This document shows, one piece after another, positions 23,071 through 32,589 of a stretch of 64,000 nt of DNA. Source of the stretch: Desulfosporosinus meridiei DSM 13257 (GTDB taxonomy: Bacteria > Bacillota > Desulfitobacteriia > Desulfitobacteriales > Desulfitobacteriaceae); contig NC_018515.1 in assembly GCF_000231385.2 (NCBI RefSeq), positions 1,306,501 to 1,370,500 on the forward strand. The letters are read 5' to 3'. Below the pieces are notes generated by a model. That model ran no database searches, was not told where the DNA came from, and saw only the letters and a program-made list of their open reading frames with translations. Numbering within the stretch: position 1 is the first letter of the stretch; every line of letters begins with the position of its first letter. Position numbers and translations under genes: made by a program.

Positions 23071-24840
23071 ATGGTTGAACTTATGGCCGTTAAAGATTAT
23101 GCACAACAGATTGCGGAAGCTATTGCTACTGTCGTGAAAATCGATATCGAGATAGCGGATCATAAATTAATGCGGATTGCCGGGACGGGCAGATACCAGA
23201 AGCTTGTTGGTCAATCTATGGATCGGCAAGGGTATATCTACCAGGAAGTCTTGCGGACCGGGCATCAGTTTGTTATTGAAACCCCGGGGATACATCCTTT
23301 GTGTGCCCCGTGTAAGGCGCGGGGGAATTGCTCTGAGAAGTACGAAGTTGTCTCTCCCATCAATGTCGATGATAAAGCTGTCGGGGCGATTGGATTGATC
23401 TGCTTCACAGAGGCTCAAGCTAAACTCATTCAGGAGAATCAGCAGTCCTATCTGATTTTCTTAACTAAGATGGCGGAAACCATCGCGCTAAAGTTGAAAG
23501 AGCAAGAGTTTTTAGCAGGGCTGGTTTCAGCGAATCACTATCTTAATTCAATTATCGATTGTTTGGAAGAAGGGCTGATAACTGTAGATCTTGAGGGGAA
23601 TGTTCTCCACTATAACCAATCTGCCAAACGCTTGTTCAGTGCTAACCTGCTAACTCCCAGGACTCATTTGAAGAGCTTATTTTCCCCGCAGATAGTCTCT
23701 GACATTCTAAGGGTGGGGACTAATGTGGACGAAGTTATTGAACGAGAAGTTCAATTAGAAACCAAAAAGAATAAGGCGCAAATGATCCTAAGGGCTTTGC
23801 CCATTGATAGTGAAGGTGGAGTTAAGAGCATTGGTGTAACTCTGCGGCCATTTGATGAAATTGGACGAATTGTTCATCGCCTCTCCCTCCAAGATGCGGG
23901 ATACACTATTGAGGATATTTTAGGTGTTAGTGATACGGTGCAGCAAATTCGGGAACGTGCTAAGGTTGTGGCAGCCAGCCAGTCGACAGTTCTCATTCGG
24001 GGGGAAAGCGGAACCGGCAAGGAAATGCTGGCACGCTCCATTCATAATCTGAGTTCCAGACAACAAGGGATGTTCATGGCAATTAACTGTACAGCAATCC
24101 CGGAAGCCCTTCTGGAAAGCGAGCTTTTCGGGTATGAGGAAGGTGCCTTTACCGGTGCTCGTAAAGGAGGGAAGATTGGAAAGTTTGAATTAGCCAATAA
24201 AGGTACGCTTTTTCTCGATGAAATTGGGGATATGCCTTTGTTTTTGCAGGCCAAGATTCTTCGAGTGCTGCAGGAGCGTCAGATCGAGCGGATCGGTGGC
24301 ATAGTGCCCATCCCTGTCGATGTTCGAGTTATTGCAGCAACCCACCGCAACCTTGAGGAAATGATGGCTAAGGGAGAGTTTCGAGAAGATCTCTACTATC
24401 GGATCAATGTAATCCCTATAGACATAAAACCTTTGCGGGAACGTAAGGAGGATATCCAGATTTTATGCGAACATTTTATTAATGGATTTAACCAGCGGCT
24501 TAATAAGAATGTTCGATTTTTATCGGATAGATTCCGACAAAGGTTGGTAGAATACAGCTGGCCGGGGAATGTTCGTGAATTACAGAACATCATTGAATAC
24601 GCAATGAATTTGGCTAATGACTCAACCTTAACTGAGGAACACTTGTCGCCAAGGCTTAAGAACAATCAGGCCTTGAATCTGGAAGATGAATTTAATCTGG
24701 AAAAGGTTGAGCGGGAGACTATCCTGCGTTGTTATCAGATGTTTGGTGGAGGGGTTCAAGGCAAGGAAAAAGCCGCCAAAGCTTTGGGGATTGGGATAGC
24801 GACACTCTATCGCAAGCTTGCCCGTTATAACATAGAATAA
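23071..24840 (+). CDS. Sigma-54-dependent activator 1 of the purine locus
   Basis: A 589-residue enhancer-binding protein. Residues 1-150 are a sensory domain carrying a cysteine set LCAPCKARGNC near 76-86; residues 155-265 are PAS-like (NSIIDCLEEGLITVDLEGNV). The AAA+ domain has Walker A GESGTGKE (about 311), the sigma-54 contact GAFTGA (about 358) and Walker B TLFLDEIGDMP. The Fis-type HTH ends the chain (EKAAKALGIGIATLYRKL). It is immediately upstream of the xdhABC operon, whose promoter is of -24/-12 type with four TATCA-N3-TGATA-like boxes between. E. coli keeps a sigma-54 activator of the same type (YgeV) in its purine cluster. Ligand is probably a purine or oxypurine (inference). Confidence 0.88.
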   Translation: MVELMAVKDYAQQIAEAIATVVKIDIEIADHKLMRIAGTGRYQKLVGQSMDRQGYIYQEVLRTGHQFVIETPGIHPLCAPCKARGNCSEKYEVVSPINVDDKAVGAIGLICFTEAQAKLIQENQQSYLIFLTKMAETIALKLKEQEFLAGLVSANHYLNSIIDCLEEGLITVDLEGNVLHYNQSAKRLFSANLLTPRTHLKSLFSPQIVSDILRVGTNVDEVIEREVQLETKKNKAQMILRALPIDSEGGVKSIGVTLRPFDEIGRIVHRLSLQDAGYTIEDILGVSDTVQQIRERAKVVAASQSTVLIRGESGTGKEMLARSIHNLSSRQQGMFMAINCTAIPEALLESELFGYEEGAFTGARKGGKIGKFELANKGTLFLDEIGDMPLFLQAKILRVLQERQIERIGGIVPIPVDVRVIAATHRNLEEMMAKGEFREDLYYRINVIPIDIKPLRERKEDIQILCEHFINGFNQRLNKNVRFLSDRFRQRLVEYSWPGNVRELQNIIEYAMNLANDSTLTEEHLSPRLKNNQALNLEDEFNLEKVERETILRCYQMFGGGVQGKEKAAKALGIGIATLYRKLARYNIE

Positions 24841-24858
24841 GAAATCAGTGGTAGGCCT

Positions 24859-24968
24859 TATCAAAATGATTAGGGCCTACCAAATTGATAATTTATTATC
24901 AATTTGGTAACAAGGGTGGCTATAGGCTGGAATGAGTTTTGAGATAAGTAAGGCCTATCAATGTGATA
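24859..24968 (+). promoter_or_regulatory. Four-site upstream activator region for xdhABC
   Basis: Four 13-base boxes: TATCAAAATGATT (24859), TACCAAATTGATA (24878), TATCAATTTGGTA (24897) and TATCAATGTGATA (24956). The first three centres are 19 bases apart, about two helical turns, as expected for cooperative binding on one DNA face. Boxes two and three also form a larger palindrome. The same box recurs upstream of the NCS2 permease gene. Confidence 0.65.
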
Positions 24969-25033
24969 ACTTAGTTTTAGGTGCAAAAATGGGAAAGCGG
25001 GCTGTTTGCCCATTATTCGACATTATGATTAGT

Positions 25034-25049
25034 TGGCATGAATTTTGCA
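25034..25049 (+). promoter_or_regulatory. Sigma-54 promoter of xdhABC
   Basis: TGGCATGAATTTTGCA fits TGGCAC-N5-TTGCA with one change; GG and GC are in the required register. It lies 74 bases before the xdhA start. Confidence 0.85.
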
Positions 25050-25123
25050 CCTTTACATATGCTAAACGTTAATGGGTTCAATTAATTGGGTTCAATAATT
25101 GTTAGGGACGGGAGGAAAACAAA

Positions 25124-27484
25124 ATGGCTTATACAGTTGTAGGAAAAAGCGTTAGAAGAGTCGATGCTGTAGCCAAAGTGACGGGCAAGGCCAAATATAC
25201 GGATGATTTTTCTGAACGAAATATGTTAGTTGGGAAAATTCTGCACAGTCCCTATGCGCATGCCCTTGTTAAATCAATCGATGTCAGCAAGGCGAAAGCC
25301 CTGCCGGGGGTCGAGGCTGTTCTTACGTACAAAGATTTGCCGGATATTCGCTATGCTACAGCAATCCCGGGTATAATCGAGGCTATTGCTACTGATGACA
25401 TGACTGTTGCAGAGCTTAAATATGGCACGGCGGGGCATCCCTATTCTCTTGAGGAAAATCATCGAGATAAAGAGGATCGCAATATTTTAACTCGGAAAGC
25501 TAGGTTTGTCGGAGACAATATTGCAGCAGTGGTTGCCATTGATGATTTGACCGCCTCGAAGGCTTTGAAATTAATTGAGGTGGAATACGAAGAATTAGAA
25601 GTTTTGACAAGTACTGATGCGGCCCTTAAAGAAGGAGCGCCACTCATTCATGATGATTGCGAGGGGAACATTCTATCTTCGCATGGATATGAAATAGGAA
25701 ATCTTGAAGAAGCTTTACAGGAATCGGATCATGTCATTGAAGGTGAATATGAGACGAGCATTGTTCAGCACTGTCATTTAGAAAATCAAGTATCTCATGC
25801 TTATGTTGATTCGGATCGAAGAATTGTTATCATGACCTCGACCCAGATTCCCCATATTGTGCGCCGGATTGTCGCCCAATCCCTTGGGATCTCCTGGGGG
25901 CGGGTACGGGTGATCAAGCCTTATGTAGGGGGCGGGTTCGGTAATAAGCAGGATGTCTGTATTGAGCCCTTAAATGCCGCTATGAGCTTAGCGGTCGGTG
26001 GTCGACCTGTAAGATTAGAACTGTCCCGTGAAGAGGCGATGATTGATACACGTACTCGCCATGCCTTTAAGTTTAAAATCCGGACAGGGATTAATAATGA
26101 TGGAAAAATCAATGGTATTCATATATCCGCCGTCTCCAACACGGGAGCTTATGCATCCCACGGACATTCCATTGCCAGCAGCGGGGGAGGAAAGTTCCGT
26201 TACCTTTACCCGACTAAGGCCTTAAAATATGATCCGATAACTGTGTACACTAACCTGCCGGTGGCTGGGGCAATGCGTGGGTATGGTACTCCCCAGATCT
26301 TCTTCGCCTTTGAATCTCACATCGAGGATATTGCCAAACAGCTTAACCTGGATCCCATCGAGATTCGGAAGAAAAATGTCGTCAAGGAAGGTCATGTCGA
26401 CCCATTAAGTAAAAACACAATTCGAAGCTGCAGTATCCGTGAGTGTATCGATAAAGGCAGAGAGTTAATCAAGTGGGATGCTAAGAAAGCCTTGTATAAA
26501 AATCAAACCGGAGATATCCGTCGAGGGTTGGGTATGGCTTGCTTTAGCTATGCTTCAGGAACCTATCCAGTAGCCTTAGAACTGGCGGGTGCTCGAATTG
26601 TGATGAATCAAGATGGTTCGGTTCAGCTTCAGCTGGGTGCTACTGAAATTGGTCAAGGAAGCGACACGGTCTTTGCGCAAATGGTGTCCGAAGTCCTGGG
26701 AATTCCAATGTATATGGTACATGTGATAAGTACTCAGGATACGGATATTACTCCCTTTGATACTGGGTCTTATGCCTCCAGACAAACTTATGTCTCCGGG
26801 ATGGCTGTGGAAAAGGCAGCCTTAGAGGTGAAAAAGAAAGTTCTTGCTTTCGCTAGCAGCATGACAGATGTTCCGGCTCATCTGTTAGACCTTAAGGAGC
26901 AAGCCGTTGTCTTTAAAGAATCGGGAGAAAAGGTCCTTGGGCTGGAAGTGGTTGCGATGCAATCCTATTATGACAGAGTTAATGCTCAGCCCATAACCAG
27001 CGATGTCTCCAATAATGCTCGCATTAATGCTATCCCTTTTGGGGTTACTTTTGCCGAAGTAGAAGTGGATATGAAGACTGGAAAAATTAAGATCTTAGAA
27101 ATCTACAATGTCCATGACTCGGGTAAGATTGTCAATCCACTTTTGGCAGAGGGACAAGTTCATGGCGGAGTCAGCATGGCCATCGGTTATGCATTGTCAG
27201 AGCAATTGCTCTTTGATGAGAAGACGGGTAAACCTCTTAATAATAATCTGTTGGATTATAAACTTCCGACCATCATGGATACTCCGGATATTGGCGCGGC
27301 CTTTGTTGAGAAAGAGGATCCTACCGGACCCTTTGGCGTCAAATCCTTAGGAGAACCTCCGATTGTTTCTCCTGCCCCTGCAATTCGTAATGCGGTACTG
27401 GATGCCACTGAGGTTGCTTTCAATCGGATACCTATGAATCCACAGCGTGTCTTTGAAAAGTTTAAAGAAAAGGGATTAATCTAG
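25124..27484 (+). CDS. xdhA: Xanthine dehydrogenase, molybdopterin-binding subunit
   Basis: A 786-residue xanthine oxidase-family large subunit most similar in wording to E. coli XdhA. Motifs in order: VRRVDAVAKVTGKAKYTDDF at the N-terminus, GGGFGNKQDV near 270, TRTRHAF, GAMRGYGTPQIFFAFESH near 382, EIGQGSDTVFAQ near 511, and the catalytic Glu in GVKSLGEPP near 740. It hydroxylates hypoxanthine or xanthine with water as oxygen source, passing electrons to the FeS and FAD subunits encoded next. First gene of a sigma-54-driven operon; ATG after GGGAGGAAA. The Mo-cofactor maturation genes at 54.8-57.1 kb suggest it may carry the selenium-modified cofactor (inference). Confidence 0.92.
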   Translation: MAYTVVGKSVRRVDAVAKVTGKAKYTDDFSERNMLVGKILHSPYAHALVKSIDVSKAKALPGVEAVLTYKDLPDIRYATAIPGIIEAIATDDMTVAELKYGTAGHPYSLEENHRDKEDRNILTRKARFVGDNIAAVVAIDDLTASKALKLIEVEYEELEVLTSTDAALKEGAPLIHDDCEGNILSSHGYEIGNLEEALQESDHVIEGEYETSIVQHCHLENQVSHAYVDSDRRIVIMTSTQIPHIVRRIVAQSLGISWGRVRVIKPYVGGGFGNKQDVCIEPLNAAMSLAVGGRPVRLELSREEAMIDTRTRHAFKFKIRTGINNDGKINGIHISAVSNTGAYASHGHSIASSGGGKFRYLYPTKALKYDPITVYTNLPVAGAMRGYGTPQIFFAFESHIEDIAKQLNLDPIEIRKKNVVKEGHVDPLSKNTIRSCSIRECIDKGRELIKWDAKKALYKNQTGDIRRGLGMACFSYASGTYPVALELAGARIVMNQDGSVQLQLGATEIGQGSDTVFAQMVSEVLGIPMYMVHVISTQDTDITPFDTGSYASRQTYVSGMAVEKAALEVKKKVLAFASSMTDVPAHLLDLKEQAVVFKESGEKVLGLEVVAMQSYYDRVNAQPITSDVSNNARINAIPFGVTFAEVEVDMKTGKIKILEIYNVHDSGKIVNPLLAEGQVHGGVSMAIGYALSEQLLFDEKTGKPLNNNLLDYKLPTIMDTPDIGAAFVEKEDPTGPFGVKSLGEPPIVSPAPAIRNAVLDATEVAFNRIPMNPQRVFEKFKEKGLI

Positions 27485-27499
27485 TAAGGCGGTGATGAG

Positions 27500-28381
27500 A
27501 TGTACGATATTAAAGGATACTACGATGCTGAAACCGTGAGCGAAGCAACTGCCCTGCTTGCGGAAAACCCTAATCTGAAAATAATTGCCGGCGGTACTGA
27601 CGTGCTCATCAAAATGCACGGAGGGCAACTGGAAGATGCTGAGCTCCTGAGTTTACGTAAGATTAAATCCTTGGAAAAAATTGATTTGGCAGATGACGGG
27701 ACGATTGTTATCGGTGCTATGGCAACCTTTTCTATGGTTTTTCATAACCCTATCCTGAAGGATTTAATTCCCATTTTAACAGAAGCAGCCATCTCTATGG
27801 GGGGGCCGCAAATCAGAAACATTGCGACCATCGGCGGAAATGTTTGTAACGGTGCCACATCTGCTGACAGTGCCTCATCCTTGTTCGCTCTCAACGCTCA
27901 GCTGAAATTAGAAAGTAAAAATGGACAACGGGTTGTTCCAATCCGGGAGTTTTATCTGGGACCCGGCAAGGTTGCCATTAATCCCGGGGAAATTCTCACA
28001 GAGGTTCGCATAGCTCCCGAAGACTACAAGGGTTTTGCTGGGCATTACATCAAGTTTGCCATGCGTGAAGCCATGGACATCGCCACCCTGGGAGTAGCTG
28101 TTGTTTGTAAAGTGCAAGGCGGAAATTTCGAAGATGTCAGAATTGGCCTGGGCGTTGCCGGCCCCACACCTTTAAGATGTCTTGAAGCAGAAGAGTATGC
28201 CAAGGGTAAGAAAATTTCCTCGGATACCCTGGCGGAGATAGGAAAGCTGGCGGTTAAATCGGCAAAGGCGCGAACTTCATGGCGGGCTTCTAAAGAATAT
28301 CGGGAACATTTAGTGGAAGAGCTTACTCAAAGAGCTTTGAAGACGGCAGTTGTCAGTGCAGGAGGTGCGGAAGTTGTATAA
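27500..28381 (+). CDS. xdhB: Xanthine dehydrogenase, FAD-binding subunit
   Basis: The 293-residue FAD subunit of the xanthine dehydrogenase. FAD-binding signatures are IIAGGTDVLIKMHGG (about 29-43) and IRNIATIGGNVCNGA (about 106-120). It passes electrons from the iron-sulfur subunit to the electron acceptor, usually NAD+. The start lies 15 bases past xdhA with GGCGGTGATGAG, and its end overlaps the start of xdhC by eight bases, so all three are translationally linked. Length is typical for a stand-alone FAD subunit. Confidence 0.92.
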   Translation: MYDIKGYYDAETVSEATALLAENPNLKIIAGGTDVLIKMHGGQLEDAELLSLRKIKSLEKIDLADDGTIVIGAMATFSMVFHNPILKDLIPILTEAAISMGGPQIRNIATIGGNVCNGATSADSASSLFALNAQLKLESKNGQRVVPIREFYLGPGKVAINPGEILTEVRIAPEDYKGFAGHYIKFAMREAMDIATLGVAVVCKVQGGNFEDVRIGLGVAGPTPLRCLEAEEYAKGKKISSDTLAEIGKLAVKSAKARTSWRASKEYREHLVEELTQRALKTAVVSAGGAEVV

Positions 28382-28880
28382 ACGAATTGCCTTTACCGTG
28401 AATGGAAAAGCTTATAATTTTGAAGTTGATGTGCGAGAGTCCTTGCTGGATGTCTTAAGAAGTCATTTAGGTTTTACAGGTGCCAAGCAAGGCTGCGGGG
28501 TAGGAGAATGTGGTGCCTGCAGCGTCCTTATCGATGGTGTTCCTACAGATACTTGCATTTACTTAGCAGTTTGGGCTGATGGCAAGGAGATTCGAACCAT
28601 CGAGGGTGTGGCGGAAAAGAATGGAGAACTTTCAGAGGTGCAAAAAGCCTTCGTTGACGAAGGTGCTGTACAGTGCGGGTTTTGTACTCCCGGACTGGTA
28701 TTAACCACCACGGCCTTAAAAGAGAGTGGAAAAGATTACACCCGGGAAGAGTTAAAGCGAGAGCTGTCGGGACATTTGTGCCGTTGTACCGGGTATCAGA
28801 ACATTTTAAAAGCAGCGGAAAAGTCTTTAGAGGGGCATGTTTGCACTTGCGTTGACAGCCCTCATTATAAAGGGGAATAA
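28374..28880 (+). CDS. xdhC: Xanthine dehydrogenase, 2Fe-2S subunit
   Basis: A 168-residue two-cluster ferredoxin-like subunit. The first [2Fe-2S] site is GCGVGECGACSVLIDG plus a later Cys, the second CGFCTPG and LCRCTGY. I start at the TTG at 28374, which sits right after GCAGGAGGTGCGG and inside the last codons of xdhB; a longer frame has no site. The C-terminus carries an extra CTCVDSPH tail. It relays electrons from the Mo site to FAD. A GGAAG/CTTCC hairpin (28889-28918) follows but the next gene is close, so it may only modulate read-through. Confidence 0.92.
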   Translation: MYKRIAFTVNGKAYNFEVDVRESLLDVLRSHLGFTGAKQGCGVGECGACSVLIDGVPTDTCIYLAVWADGKEIRTIEGVAEKNGELSEVQKAFVDEGAVQCGFCTPGLVLTTTALKESGKDYTREELKRELSGHLCRCTGYQNILKAAEKSLEGHVCTCVDSPHYKGE

Positions 28881-28956
28881 CAGGTTTCTGCCGAGGAAGT
28901 CTTGGCTTCCTAGGCAGGTTTAAATTATATTAAAGAGAATTGAGGCTTGGTAAATA

Positions 28957-31900
28957 ATGATGAGTGATAAAATGATCCCGATTCCCTTCCCGAAGCTCGT
29001 GAATTGGATGCTGGAGGAGTACAAACGATCTCATACTATCTTTGGGGTTTCTGACGTTAAGTTTTTCCAAAAGAAAAACGATAACCAAATTGGACTTTTT
29101 GGGGAGACTATGGACACTCCCGTGGGTCCGGCAGCCGGTCCCCATACCCAGCTGGCTCAAAATATTATTGCTTCCTATCTGAGCGGAAGTCGTTTCTTTG
29201 AATTAAAATCAGTTCAAATCATGGATGAATTAGAGATTCCTAAGCCTTGTATTTTGGCAGAAGATGAGTGCTATAACACGGAGTGGTCAACGGAACTCCC
29301 GATCATGGGTGCTTTTGATGAGTACGTAAAAGCTTGGTTTGCCCTCCATATTCTCCAAAAAGAGTTGTTTGGGCAAAATGACCGACGTTTTATGTTTAAT
29401 ATGAGCGTTGGCTATGACCTGAAAGGTATTCAATCTCCCAAAGTTGATGAATTCATTGAAGGGCTTAAGGATGCTTCAAATACTGAGGTCTTTAAGAAGT
29501 GCAAGGCCTCTCTGTTAGAGAGTCTTAATCAGTTTAAGTCTGTTGATCAAGCTTTTGTTGAGGGAATCTCTCCGACTATTTGTACCTCTATCACCTTGTC
29601 AACCATGCATGGTTGTCCTCCGGCAGAGATTGAGGCTATTATTAAATACCTGATCAGTGAAAAGAAACTGCACACCTTCGTCAAGATGAATCCGACACTT
29701 TTAGGATATGAATATGTCAGAAATACCTTCGACAAAATGGGTTATAAGTATATTCAGCTTAAAGAAGAGTCCTTCACCCATGATCTTCAGTTCAATGATG
29801 GTGTGGAGATGCTGAAGCGTCTTAAAGTTTTCGCTAAAGAGAATCAAAAAGACTTTGGCGTCAAAATGTCTAACACCTTGCCGGTGAAGATTGGCAGATC
29901 TGAGCTGCCCGGGGAAGAAATGTATATGTCCGGTCGAGCCCTTTATCCTTTAACCATTAATCTGGCCTATAAATTGGCTTCGGAATTTGACGGGGATCTG
30001 AATATCTCTTATTCCGGCGGAGCGGATGCCTTTAATATTGACCGGATCTTTGAAACTGGAATTCAGCCGATTACCGTTGCCACAACCTTGCTGAAGCCCG
30101 GGGCCTATCTGCGCTTTAAACAAATGGCGGATATCTTAGATCCTCTCATGGGTAAAAAAGCTTCCGGCAAACTTGATATGGAGAAACTAAAAGCCTTGGC
30201 GGAAAGTGCTTTTGCTGATGCCAATCATATTAAGGAAAAGGGAGACCTGATCAATCGTAAGACTGAGCTTAAGCTTCCTGTTCTGGATTGCTTTATCGCT
30301 CCGTGTACCGTGGGATGTCCGATTGAACAGGATGTTCCGGAATATCTCCGTTTGGTAGGAGAAGGGCGTTATGAGGAAGCTTTTGATGTAATTGTTTCCA
30401 AGAATCCATTCCCCTTCATCACAGGTACAATTTGTACCCATAACTGTATGACTAAGTGTACTCGGTTGGATTATGATGAATCCGTTCATATCCGCGGCCA
30501 GAAATTAGTTGCGGCAGAAAAAGGCTATGATGCCTATATGCAAAAGCTTCCTACCCTTAAACCTGAGTCTTCGGCTAAAGTGGCCGTAATAGGAGCGGGC
30601 CCATCCGGACTGGCTGCTGCTTACTTCCTGGCTAAAGGCGGCCTGGAGGTTACGGTATTCGACAAGCGGGCCAAGGCTGGCGGTACTGTTGAATATGTAA
30701 TCCCGGATTTCAGAATTTCCCGAGAAGCAATCGATAAGGATATTAAGCTTATCGAAAGAATGGGTGTAAAGTTCGAGTTTGGCATTGATCCTAACTTTTC
30801 GGTTGCGGATTACAAAGCTAAAGGTTTTCAGTATGTTTATCTGGCTATTGGGGCGGGTAAAACCAATAATCTGGATATCGAAGGAGATCAAGATCGAGTA
30901 ATGGGAGCGATTCCTTTCTTGGAAGCTTTTAATGCCGATAAAGATGCTCTAAAACTAGGGAAGAACGTTGCTGTTGTTGGCGGTGGGAACTCTGCTATGG
31001 ACGCTGCCAGAGCTGCTCTCAGAGTCAAGGGCGTTGAGAATGTCTATATCGTTTATCGCAGAACCAAAGATTACATGCCGGCTGATCATGAAGAATTAAT
31101 TTACGCCGAGGAAGATGGCGTAATCTTCAAAGAACTCCTGGCCCCTGTTTCCCTAAGCGGCGGAATCTTCAAATGTCAGAAGATGGAGCTTGGTCAAGCG
31201 GATACATCCGGGCGTAGAAAGCCGGTAGCCATAGCGGGTTCCTATGAAGAATTACCGGTAGATACTGTGTTATCAGCAATTGGTGAACTGATCGATTATG
31301 ATCTACTGAAACAAAACGGTATTGCGATTGGGGAAAAAGGCCAGATCTCCGTTAATGAAGACACCCTTGAAACCAACGTGGAAAATGTCTACCTCGGTGG
31401 GGATGCTCTTGTCGGTCCTTGGACGGTAGTTGGTGCTGCTAAGCATGGTACTGTAGCAGCTAAAGCAATTCTGGAAAAAGAGCAGCGTGTCTTCAAGCAG
31501 GAGTATGTGAATCAGATTTCCTTTGATAATGAAAAACAGTTGCTGGAGATTGCCGAAAAGAAAGGCGTTATGAAACCTGTTGCTGATCACAAGCTGGAAT
31601 CAGAGCGCTGCTTAGAGTGCAACAAAGTTTGCAATATCTGTGCAGAGGTCTGTCCGAACCGTGCTAACCTTATGATTCCGGTTAATGGTAAGGGTTTGAC
31701 CAATATGAATCAGATTTTACACGTAGACGGCATGTGTAACGTTTGCGGTAACTGCGGAACCTTCTGTCCCTATTCCAGTGAGCCTTACAAAGTTAAATTG
31801 ACTTTATTCTGGACGGAAAAAGATTTTATGGATAGTCCTAATGTTGGCTTCTACTTCTTGGATGACGGCTCGAATGGCGAGTTTATGCTTCGGTTTGATG

Positions 31901-32025
31901 AGCAGATAGCTAAGGTAAAGTTCGATCAATCAGGCAATACAGATGTTAAAATTGACGAAAAGATTGCAGCTTTTATTTGGACCATTTATAAAGACTATGA
32001 ACACCTGTATAAAGTTTTGAACTAA
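28957..32025 (+). CDS. ygfK: YgfK-family NAD(P)-dependent oxidoreductase (annotated elsewhere as putative selenate reductase)
   Basis: This 1022-residue protein matches the E. coli YgfK layout throughout. Residues 1-420 are a dihydropyrimidine-dehydrogenase-like TIM barrel (ETMDTPVGPAAGPHTQLAQN, STMHGCPPAEIEAI, ISYSGGADAFNI). A GltD-like unit follows with Cys ligands near 444-500, FAD site VIGAGPSGLAAAYF (about 544) and nucleotide site VVGGGNSAMDAARA (about 673). The C-terminus has two ferredoxin sites, CLECNKVCNICAEVC (about 885) and CNVCGNCGTFC (about 928). YgfK belongs to the gene set linked experimentally to anaerobic urate breakdown, where a reductive step on the purine ring is the likely task; the exact substrate is not settled. 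It follows xdhC in the same direction. Confidence 0.92.
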   Translation: MMSDKMIPIPFPKLVNWMLEEYKRSHTIFGVSDVKFFQKKNDNQIGLFGETMDTPVGPAAGPHTQLAQNIIASYLSGSRFFELKSVQIMDELEIPKPCILAEDECYNTEWSTELPIMGAFDEYVKAWFALHILQKELFGQNDRRFMFNMSVGYDLKGIQSPKVDEFIEGLKDASNTEVFKKCKASLLESLNQFKSVDQAFVEGISPTICTSITLSTMHGCPPAEIEAIIKYLISEKKLHTFVKMNPTLLGYEYVRNTFDKMGYKYIQLKEESFTHDLQFNDGVEMLKRLKVFAKENQKDFGVKMSNTLPVKIGRSELPGEEMYMSGRALYPLTINLAYKLASEFDGDLNISYSGGADAFNIDRIFETGIQPITVATTLLKPGAYLRFKQMADILDPLMGKKASGKLDMEKLKALAESAFADANHIKEKGDLINRKTELKLPVLDCFIAPCTVGCPIEQDVPEYLRLVGEGRYEEAFDVIVSKNPFPFITGTICTHNCMTKCTRLDYDESVHIRGQKLVAAEKGYDAYMQKLPTLKPESSAKVAVIGAGPSGLAAAYFLAKGGLEVTVFDKRAKAGGTVEYVIPDFRISREAIDKDIKLIERMGVKFEFGIDPNFSVADYKAKGFQYVYLAIGAGKTNNLDIEGDQDRVMGAIPFLEAFNADKDALKLGKNVAVVGGGNSAMDAARAALRVKGVENVYIVYRRTKDYMPADHEELIYAEEDGVIFKELLAPVSLSGGIFKCQKMELGQADTSGRRKPVAIAGSYEELPVDTVLSAIGELIDYDLLKQNGIAIGEKGQISVNEDTLETNVENVYLGGDALVGPWTVVGAAKHGTVAAKAILEKEQRVFKQEYVNQISFDNEKQLLEIAEKKGVMKPVADHKLESERCLECNKVCNICAEVCPNRANLMIPVNGKGLTNMNQILHVDGMCNVCGNCGTFCPYSSEPYKVKLTLFWTEKDFMDSPNVGFYFLDDGSNGEFMLRFDEQIAKVKFDQSGNTDVKIDEKIAAFIWTIYKDYEHLYKVLN

Positions 32026-32161
32026 TGCACATATTGAGAGAGGTCGCATTTTCAAAAAAATGAGGCCTCTCTAAGACTCCAAAGACCCGAGAGAGTCGCA
32101 ACTTCGTTTCAGTAGCAAAATTTAAATTTTTTATGATCGTATTGCTAGGCTGAATTGTCAT

Positions 32162-32284
32162 TATCAATACGGTAGCATTCCTATCAAAATGATAGGATTA
32201 CATAATTGCCTGCATAGAGTGATCTGGAAGCCGATGAGGCAGGAAGTAATTCTGAATTTGTCAATGGGCGTTATCAAAACGATA
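32162..32284 (+). promoter_or_regulatory. Activator boxes upstream of the NCS2 permease gene
   Basis: Three boxes of the same type as upstream of xdhA: TATCAATACGGTA (32162), TATCAAAATGATA (32182, perfect palindrome) and TATCAAAACGATA (32272). The first two centres are 20 bases apart. They lie 66-190 bases upstream of a sigma-54 promoter, a normal distance for enhancer sites. An open frame across this stretch (32189-32470) is not credible as a gene. Confidence 0.65.
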
Positions 32285-32349
32285 AGTTTTATTGAGAATT
32301 CAGTAGAAAAAGGTCGTGTCTTAGGCACCTTTAGTTCAATCTGTCGAGT

Positions 32350-32365
32350 TGGCACGAATATTGCT
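32350..32365 (+). promoter_or_regulatory. Sigma-54 promoter of the permease gene
   Basis: TGGCACGAATATTGCT is a full match to TGGCAC-N5-TTGCW. The 32590 start is about 225 bases downstream, leaving a long leader with no riboswitch I recognise. Confidence 0.85.
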
Positions 32366-32589
32366 ACTGAAACAAAAGCATGGGAACAAATAGTCCTAAC
32401 CAGGATCCTTGACCCAAAATTTTATGCTTTGGCTCTAGACCTAGTAAGTGCTGTTAGGCTTACAAGGTAGTTCGAGCGAAGTAAACCCCTTGAATTAGTT
32501 GCGGGACTTATCTCAAGGACGACATTCATAAGGAGGTGACTATTGTTTTACTTATTTAACCGCATTGAAAATAAGGAGGAAAGTTACTA

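Noticed and set aside
32189-32470. 93-codon frame upstream of the NCS2 permease
   Set aside because: It spans the activator boxes and the sigma-54 promoter and has no family features.
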